From NCBI GenBank assembly GCA_023053545.1, contig JAKZAN010000007.1:6386001-6450000 (forward strand): a DNA stretch of 64,000 nt, written 5' to 3'. This DNA comes from Lepidurus packardi (Eukaryota > Arthropoda > Branchiopoda > Notostraca > Triopsidae). A program made the translations under genes and the position numbers. Below, piece by piece: positions 56,401 to 64,000 of the stretch. The notes beneath the pieces were generated by a model. The model worked only from the letters and a program-made list of their open reading frames with translations, had not been told where the DNA came from and did not search any database. Within the stretch, counting starts at the first letter, position 1. The number at the start of each line of letters is the position of its first letter.

Positions 56401-57451
56401 GGCATTAGTTTCTTAAAATTAAATCGCTTTGCTTGAGTAGGTGAGACGAGCCTGAGTCTAGAAAATAAAATAAAAAAAAGCGGATGAGGCAGTGCTCCAA
56501 ATGAAGTATTAAAATAAAAGGAAGCGTGAATTTTTAGGCTCAAACCCAAGATTGTCTACGTGTTAGGCCCTCATTTTTTTCCTTTTTTTGTCTGTCCGTG
56601 TTTCTTCGTGCATAGCTTAGGTTCTTTGCTTTATGTGTTCTTGCCGTATCCCGACAAGTTTTTCCGTTTCGCTGACAACTCTCTTTCGTGCTGATTGCAC
56701 TTTTTTAACGACGACATTCATTAGGATATGCGCCATCAGACTCGCGAGCAAGGAGAGTCAGACTTTTCTCTTTGACAAGTCACCTCGATCGTCTAATGAG
56801 AAAGCAACCTTATTCGCTTGCACGAAGAAGTCATGTCAATGAGTAAAGTTGCCGGGAGAGAATATTCCTATTCCGAACGAGCCAAGTTTAGTGTCGTCTT
56901 AACTAAATACTGGCCAACGCTAGTCTTAGATCGTGACAACCAAAAATCACACCCATAATGACTATTTCAGAGCTTTTTTCTCTCGGCTGGTGATGTGTTC
57001 CTTTGTTCCTCGAGGCACCAAAAAATGGAAGAAAAAATAAAAACAACGCTGCATTGGAAGGTCAGACGTTTCGTAGACACAAAGCGAAAAGGAGCGCTAC
57101 AAATGAGCTTTTTGTAGCCATCACGCCATGCGAGCTGAGTTAGTTCACTTAAGCAATAAGATATTAGCAACCTGCTGATTTTAACCATCCATCATTTCAT
57201 TTCGTCGGGCTTTTTTTCCCCTTCGAAAAGTAAAAAGAACGCACTTGCTTACCATTGTCGGCTCAATTAGGTTTTTTATATTAAGCTGCAGCAGAAAATA
57301 GGTTCGCTTTTGTTAAAAAAATAAAACAAAAAACACTTCAAGAAAATAAAAAAAAAAGATTGATTTATGTGTTGTTGTGATATTGAAGATGTGGTCTGTC
57401 TGTTGTCCTAATTTCTCATCGGTTAGCCAAAAAAATTGGTGTTTGGGTGGC

Positions 57452-57471
57452 CACGTGGCCTCCTCCACGTG
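57452..57471. promoter_or_regulatory. Pair of CACGTG E-boxes, one in a 12-bp palindrome
   Basis: CACGTG at 57452-57457, inside the perfect palindrome GGCCACGTGGCC (57449-57460), and again at 57466-57471. Such sites bind bHLH factors (MYC/MAX, USF, CLK/CYC type). Others occur at 58295-58300, 58719-58724 and 62607-62612. Confidence 0.4.
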
Positions 57472-57997
57472 TACGAGGGGTAAACAGAACCTCTATAAAG
57501 CCTTATCAAAAAGGTCTTGTGTCTATAAGGACCGTGCAAGGGGGCTTGTGTGTGAAAACGTTTGGGATAAGGAACCCCGAATAAGAAGGAATCGTAAAAC
57601 GAGCCATTTTGCTACTGTTACGTCAGCCACACTATTACCGTCGCCATATAACCACTGAGCCGCTGCGATAAAATGATCGTAAATGCCAGACCCCCTATTT
57701 AGAGTGGTTCATTTTAACCGCCCCGAAGATTTCCACGACTGCGAACCTTGCAACACCAGACCATTTCAATTCCTTTCTCTTTCAGCTTCCCCAGTGGAGG
57801 ACATTAACACGTTAAGACAAACCTTCACCTAAATTACGAGCCTACTGTTCCCCCCTTATCGCTAGTATTTTTTCCCTTTTTTTACGGTCGGCCTGGTAGA
57901 GTTAGGCCTTTTTCCCTCGGTGAGCCTCAAATTCTTAACATTTTTCGGACCAGGCAAGGAAGGAAGATGTTAGTTTTCTCAATCCTAAAGATTTTAC

Positions 57998-58080
57998 GGA
58001 ATAAATTTGAATACTTTTAGGGAATAGTTCGAATAATTTTAAGAAATAGTTCGAATAATTTTAAGAAATAATTCGAATGA
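57998..58080. repeat. 22-23-bp degenerate tandem repeat with TTCGAA
   Basis: About four units of the form RAATAGTTCGAATAATTTTA, two of them almost identical, followed by a diverged one. Each of the last three holds a TTCGAA palindrome. Confidence 0.7.
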
Positions 58081-59644
58081 AGTATTTTAAACCAAGACTA
58101 TGGTGCGGGCTGAAAGACGGACGTGTTCGAAGCCGAAGAAATGACATGAAAGAACATTTTCATCCAAGGCTCTATGGCTCTGTAGGACGCAAAAGGCTAC
58201 TATAGTGCTGTGCTGCAATAGTCGTTATAGCGTCGGCTTGATCCTCTATTTTCCCATGTCCCCATTATAGGCATCTAGCTTATTTTGGAAACCCCACGTG
58301 AGGCTTTGTTGGATTGCAAAGCCATGAGCCATGAAGGCATCAGACTGCGTGCAGCTCTCGTTAGCATCACACCCCCATTTCTCTTGCTCGACAGACACAA
58401 TCCCTCTTCTATACTGTCGGGAGCTTTAAGGCACCGTACCACACACACTACACGAAAACGAGTCCCTCGGCCTACCATTTTAACATGGAATTTTTGTATC
58501 ATTACGGCAACCAGAAGCCATTCTACTGACACTTGATTTATCCCATTAAAAAAAGGAAAATAATAACAAAAAAGGAAAATAATAATAAAAAAGTATTTTT
58601 TGTCACGGCAATGTTGCATCTTAGGATGCCGAAAGCCCCGCATTGGTAATCGAGTTGACTATCGCATGCAAGTCCTTTTTTTTCGGGAGGGGGGAGGATT
58701 TTTGGAGAGTCTCCCTGGCACGTGGGAAGCTTGAAAACTAAGGAGTTAAAGGGGGAGGAACGTATATATTTGGGTATTTTCCTCTTGCCAAAGTTTTTGG
58801 ACTGCATAACGAACGGCGCCGAACGGGATGACCTCTCTTGGAATTGATTATTGCTGTGCACAGGGCTGGGTTGGTCTCAACAAAGTCGTACGTCCTAACA
58901 GGAAATGCAAGGCTTGATTTATGAGCGTAAATTTTTTGGCAGCCCCATTCCCTGCTGTGCTAATGGCCCGTATGAGCCTTTTGGCCCATCCAAGCTACAG
59001 CTACGGGCTTAAAGCTCCCTGTGATGCTCTGCTGCAAGACTTACGCCAGAAATGGATTCTGGATTCCAAAACGATGGTCTTTGGGCTTTATTAGGAAAGA
59101 CTTTTACCTTCTAAGAAAAGGAGACATTTTATCTATCAAGTGGAGAAATTCATATTGGAAACGGCTCTACTGGATAAAGTAAAAAAGTAGCAAAAAAAAG
59201 CCAAGAAATACTTAATTTTTTTTGCGTGGGTTTTTATTGATGAGTTTTTCCGAGAAAAGTTTCATTTATTGTTTTCCGTAGATCCCTGAAAGGGGGGCGT
59301 CTGTCCGGAACCTAAGACCATGGAATATACTCTCACAATTAGTTATCGGAACCCGGTGAAGGCCACAACCGCATTTTTCTGCCTCTTTTGGAGAAGGATC
59401 TGATTTTTTTCAGTCATGATCGATGAATCTAGTACCGATAAGTTTTTTTTCTCGTTTTACTATTATTTATTTCACGGCAAACTAACTTATAGCTCGGCAA
59501 TATTGCGTTATTGCGTTGCAATGTGAGGGTAAGGGATTTTTTTTTGGCGAGTCTAGGCAAGTGACCTGTTAATGGTCACAGGTTCCACGAACACTTTAGG
59601 TGAGCATATGAGGGTCACTGCAGTGGGAATCATCAATTGTGTCG

Positions 59645-59673
59645 TTTTTTTTTTTTTTTTTTTTTTTTTTTTT
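59645..59673. repeat. Poly-T tract (29 bp)
   Basis: Uninterrupted T run. A similar 27-T run lies at 60288-60314 and one of 25 at 46847-46871. These could be A-tails of minus-strand retroposed sequence or nucleosome-excluding tracts. Confidence 0.7.
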
Positions 59674-60283
59674 CACGTCTGACTCTTGTTTGATGACTCT
59701 CCATCATTAATTCGTATTGCCACATTGTGCGCACCCACCTCTTTTTCGCTTTGTCTGCATTTCGAGGAAAACCGCCTCCCCAGACGTAAAGAAACGCTGA
59801 TGAGTGTGACGAAGTGTATAATGTACTGCAGATAAAAGATAACGCCGACTTACAACAGAGTAATTTGGCTTTGATAAAGTAAAACAGACCAAGAGAGAGA
59901 GAAAAGATCCACTTACAGAGGAATGAAATAAGGACAGGAGTAAAACACGAAATTGATTTGGGCCGTGTGATCTCAGTTAATTTGGAAGAAGCCAAGATCA
60001 ACAGTAGCACTAGTTAAGGTTAAGGTACTTCGAAAAAGGAGCGACGTACGAAAGGGGAAAAGTAAATAAAAAATCGCTACACTTTTTATAAAGAAGGGGC
60101 AAGACAAAGCTTTTATCCCCTTGGACAGGAAATGGCCAGCTGAAAAAGATGCCATTCCTCCTTTTCATGCATCTTGACCTATCTGATAAATAGTTACTGC
60201 TGGGGTTCTGTGGCTGGATGGGATTTGCCGACATTCGAATCAGCCAAAATCACCCACAAACGCCGATTTGGCTTAGATCCCCC

Positions 60284-60318
<35 letters not shown>

Positions 60319-63300
60319 TCACATCCCCACAAATCGTAGAGCCGGGCTTGTAGTACCAAAGAGCCGTGTTATCTGACGGTTAAAAGCCAACAATGTACTT
60401 AAGCTACATCAGCACATAGTCGCTCGCGCTCTTGTCACCACCGCCTCGCCACCAGGAAAGACAAATAGCATGAGCAAACATACCGTTCGGGCTCATTCAG
60501 AAGGGTCTTAATTGCTTACACCATAGCTTGTTATAATTTAGAATGTCGTGAGCTTGCTAAGGCCGTCAGTTTCTGTTCTGTTCTTCTTTTGGTTTCATTT
60601 CATCGGTTGGGGGTTTGTACGGAGAGAGAAGAAGCTCGCAGACAGTTGCCAATGAATAAGTGATGGCATTGTGACTGTTTTCGCCAGGAAAAACATGAGA
60701 CGACCGTTAGCCTGGTTAACCTCATTCATTTTAAGTACATCAAGGGGCAATGAGCATGGCACTGTGTCATTTGAAGCGTTATGGTAGAGCGTTTGCAAGC
60801 CTGGTGACTAATTGTGTGGTTTTTACATCGTTAACAGAGATCCTGCTCGAAGAGACCCCGTTGTTTCCGTTACCAACGCCGCTTTATTGTGTACACATGG
60901 ATTATTGTTGCATCGACCCGAGAGCACTCTTCAAAACGACTCTCCGTAAGTATGAGCATGTCTTCTAAATTTCATCTTCATGTCTTCTTCGCGTTACCAA
61001 CTTACCCAAGACACAGGTAGTAATTTCATCATCCGAAAATTGGGGATCCCAAGCAATAGATTGGCCTTACCTTTTACTGGGGCCTACGCGTCAGTAGTGG
61101 TCCGGTCATATTGCTGGACCCCAGAGTTGAAAAAAAAGAGTTGCTTTATTATAAGAGTAAGAGGACAGGTACTTTATTGCTGATCAGCTCGTGTGATATT
61201 TCTTTGTTTAGCACCATGAATTAATTCGGTAATGTTCAGGGACGACCTCTTGTAAATACTTTAGTAATAGTGCCCTTTGTGCTAGCAGTGGGAATGACCA
61301 CCAGAAGTATTGTGCAGGACAATGGAACCATATCGGGTTATGGGGTAGTCAAAAAAGGATGCTTTAAGGAAGAATGGTGTTGCTGTTCTGACAGATAATA
61401 GCGGTTTAGGCTCCCGTATACCTTAGCTCGGTATAGGCGTAGGAAAATTGGGACAACTTGTCGCTAAAACCAGCACATAGACATGAAAAGACCCTTTGAC
61501 ATTTCAGTTCGGTCATACTAACGACTAGTGCGCAAGCAATCCACCTTTTTCCCAATGCATAATAAATCTAGTAACGTGCAAATGAAGTTTGTAACAATGT
61601 GAAATATATTGACTAAAAATATGTCCTTTGATTGTGCACTAGCTGCTAAAAAGTAAGCAAAACAAGCCGGCAATTAGCTATTTGCTTCTTTTTTACTTTC
61701 TTAAGCAAGGCTTTCATCAAAACAATAACAAACATGAGCGCCATCTGTGACTGCTTCGCATCAATAAGCTAAGGTAGACGGGAGCCTTAAGAATAGAGTA
61801 GAAGCTTTAGGATCACAGGAAGGTTTAGGAGGAATAAGGTTTACGTTTAAATCGCCTTAACTTTCTGTAATTAAAGCGAGTTGACTTGTTCTTAGCTTTT
61901 GATGTAAAGTATATCTAAATATTTCTCGGCAGTAATGGGTGACTTCTCGGAAATTGTGAAGGGCTTGTGCCGGAAAGAGGATTGTATTGCTGACTAACAT
62001 GCGTCGTGATTCTCTGAGCTAAAATTGATCAAGAAGGGTTGCAGGCTGACGTATCAAATCCGCGTCAGAACCGGTTGTCCTTTGGCTTTTTCGGGGAACC
62101 ATGGACGCATTTCTTATTGTCCGTAATCTTTGTCCGATGGGCCAAGTTTCTTCCCTCGATAACGTCATCCGTGTCCATACCAGTGACAAGTGAACTCCGT
62201 CTCTTGAAAAGTCGTTCAGACATAGCCTTAGCACATTATGAAGCCAAGCCGAATCATTTTTTTTACTATTTTTTTATCCCGAGTTTTTGGAAGATGCTAC
62301 TCCCCCCTTTGCCTTTTCAGTCTCCTGAAAGTAGAGAAAAGCTTTGCCTTTATTTGGTAAACGCGCATCCCCCTTGATACCCAAATGGAGGAATAAATAT
62401 AACGTCTGATACTTAAAAAGCTGGGGAAGGGCGACAAAAAATAAGAGCCCAGAGGGGTAAACTTTTCCAGTGATAAAAAAAGGACTGCTCCTTTCTTTCA
62501 CTAAAAAGACATGGTAAATGGACCCGTATACTATTTGTTTAAAAGTGTTGCTGTTATGCTGTTGGCTTCCACATATTTACGATCACCTAAGAGAATTTAT
62601 TAGTCTCACGTGGTTCAACAGCTTGAAAAGCACTACAGAACAATTTTACTTAAATTGTAGCGGCTCTTTCTTCTAACAAGGGGCTACAAAAACGAGAGTT
62701 TTATTGAGCTCTTTCTGGAATAGTCATAGTGTTGATGGAAACTGCGGAAACGCTGTGGCGTCTTCCTGTTCCGGAAACTGTGCCAGCGAAAGAAAGTGCT
62801 TTCATTCACTGATAGAAAAGAAACTACGGGAGGGGACCCGCGACCCAGGCTTGTCCTTATTCCATGATTTCTTGCTTGAGCCTCTAAGTTTTTTTTACAT
62901 TTTTTTAAAGGCGGGAATCTGGAGAGTCTTAGGAAATTCGTATGCAATCTGTTTCTCTTTTTTGTATGTGTTATGACTTAAAGATGGGTCCTAATTGGGA
63001 TAGTTTTGAAAGGGTGGCATATTTTGAGCCAAAGAAACTTGAGCTAAACAAAAAAAAGAGGCATCATAAAAGCTGATGCAAATAGAATAAAGAAGGTCGT
63101 GGAATCAGCAAACAGCAGTTAAAAGCCTTGCCAGTTTTGTCCCTTTTGTCTTTCTGTTATCTAGGATTTATTCCCGTGTTGCAGTCATCTGTTTCACTAA
63201 AGAAATAGCGGTACAAAAGTGTAAAGAAGGCGAGAAAAGTAGTGGGTTTCCTTTCCGAGCACTACCCAAAGTTATGAAAACCACATGAGGATGAGAAAGA

Positions 63301-63979
63301 AGCGTTTTGCTATTTTAGCCCCCTCGATTAATTTCCCAGAGGTCTGTTGTTGAGGAAATTGCGTTTTAGACGAAAGCGAGTTATAGGATGAGGCGTAAAA
63401 ATTATGGCTAATTGTGATCATAAATTGGGACCTGGAATGTATTCGCGACTAGCTATTATGCCAGAGCGCTTCTAGATGAGCTAAAGTTTGAGTTATATGT
63501 GACCACGAATACCCTGCCTGCTTCATAGTGCAGTGTGAACCGAGTCTTATAAGGCTTTTCGTCAAGCACCTGCCAGCTTGCGCCCAGAGGTAATTACATG
63601 GCGCTATACATTACCTTTTGCGGCGTCTCGACCGTCACAGGATATACCCAACGGGCATAACATTCGTATATGAGCCTTAGGAAAATTGATAACTCGAGCC
63701 ATTCTGAAAAGGAAGTCAAGTCTGGGTGTCCAGCTTTTTTTGGCTTTTTTTTTTCTCCATTAAAAAGAAATCAAACGCCAAACCTTGGACTGAAAAAAGC
63801 GGGATTTAAAGGGAGAGACATATCAGAAACAACCATAAAACTTTTTCTGACCATTTGTTTGCTCCTTCTTTGAGGGGCGCCCATAGAAAAGAAATGCCCC
63901 GTGTGTGTATGGGTCCTCTGGTACTGATGTATATAGGGTCGCATTCATCTCCAGAGAGTCGTCTTCGTCTTGCATCACG

Positions 63980-63995
63980 TCCTCGGATCCGAGGA
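63980..63995. repeat. 16-bp perfect palindrome
   Basis: TCCTCGGATCCGAGGA reads identically on both strands, near the right edge of the window. Confidence 0.6.
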
Positions 63996-64000
63996 TGTCT

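Larger units (their letters stand above)
53458..64000. other. Gene-poor region
   Basis: About 10.5 kb with no coding region I can support on either strand. The frames present (54009-54248, 57377-57658, 59633-60010 minus and others) show no family motif, and one is a lysine run from poly-T. The base composition is mixed, with AT-rich and T-run-rich blocks and scattered CACGTG words. It may be an intron or regulatory region of a gene beyond the right end, or of USP48. Confidence 0.5.

Noticed and set aside
59633..60010. 125-codon minus-strand frame ending in a lysine run
   Set aside because: The lysines come from the poly-T tract and the rest has no recognised feature.
1..64000. CRISPR arrays, tRNA and rRNA genes
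   Set aside because: No regular spaced repeats with unique spacers and no tRNA box pair were seen; the tRNA-like word at 10177 is the retrotransposon primer site.

Overview
This is a piece of an animal nuclear genome. Short GT-AG introns (mostly 50-80 bp), dense head-to-head and tail-to-tail genes, and arthropod-type families (a Tan-type beta-alanyl amine hydrolase, a Tamozhennic/SPATA2 protein with RanBP2 fingers, a polybromo with extra C2H2 fingers) point to an arthropod. Compactness and general character suggest a branchiopod crustacean such as Daphnia; the genus is inference.

Region by region. 1-3.7 kb is repeat- and transposon-rich: a MULE-type DNA-binding remnant, a 45-codon RGG open frame, a stray terminal exon, an AT-rich repeat, a 24-bp minisatellite and a CCATGG-rich patch. 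3.7-22.5 kb is a direct tandem duplication of an oxysterol-binding-protein-related (ORP3/6/7-type) gene. Copy A (3703-9461) and copy B (9462-22463) look almost identical, but A carries a 1,483-bp in-frame deletion that removes the FFAT motif and linker, and B carries a 5,751-bp Ty3/gypsy LTR retrotransposon with identical-looking LTRs upstream of the gene. 23.4-53.5 kb is a compact housekeeping cluster: polybromo (+), RBMX2 (-), tamo/SPATA2 (+), a Josephin deubiquitinase (+) with a small downstream frame, CRELD (-), a single-pass membrane protein with PPxY/LPxY motifs (+), a BLOC1S4-like subunit (-), CASC3/Barentsz (+), LETMD1 (-), DCAF11 (+), tan (+) and a USP48 that seems to lack its C-terminal part (+). 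53.5-64 kb has no gene I can support; it holds long poly-T tracts, several CACGTG E-boxes and a small TTCGAA repeat.

The genes are not one pathway, though several touch ubiquitin (tamo, Josephin, DCAF11, USP48, and the PPxY protein as a possible NEDD4-family adaptor) and two touch RNA (RBMX2, CASC3). The most interesting part is the duplicated ORP locus, where three structural changes have produced two copies that should differ in ER targeting (A) and possibly in regulation (B). An assembly artefact joining two haplotypes must be excluded. Exon limits were read by eye; where given, exon sums were checked for frame.
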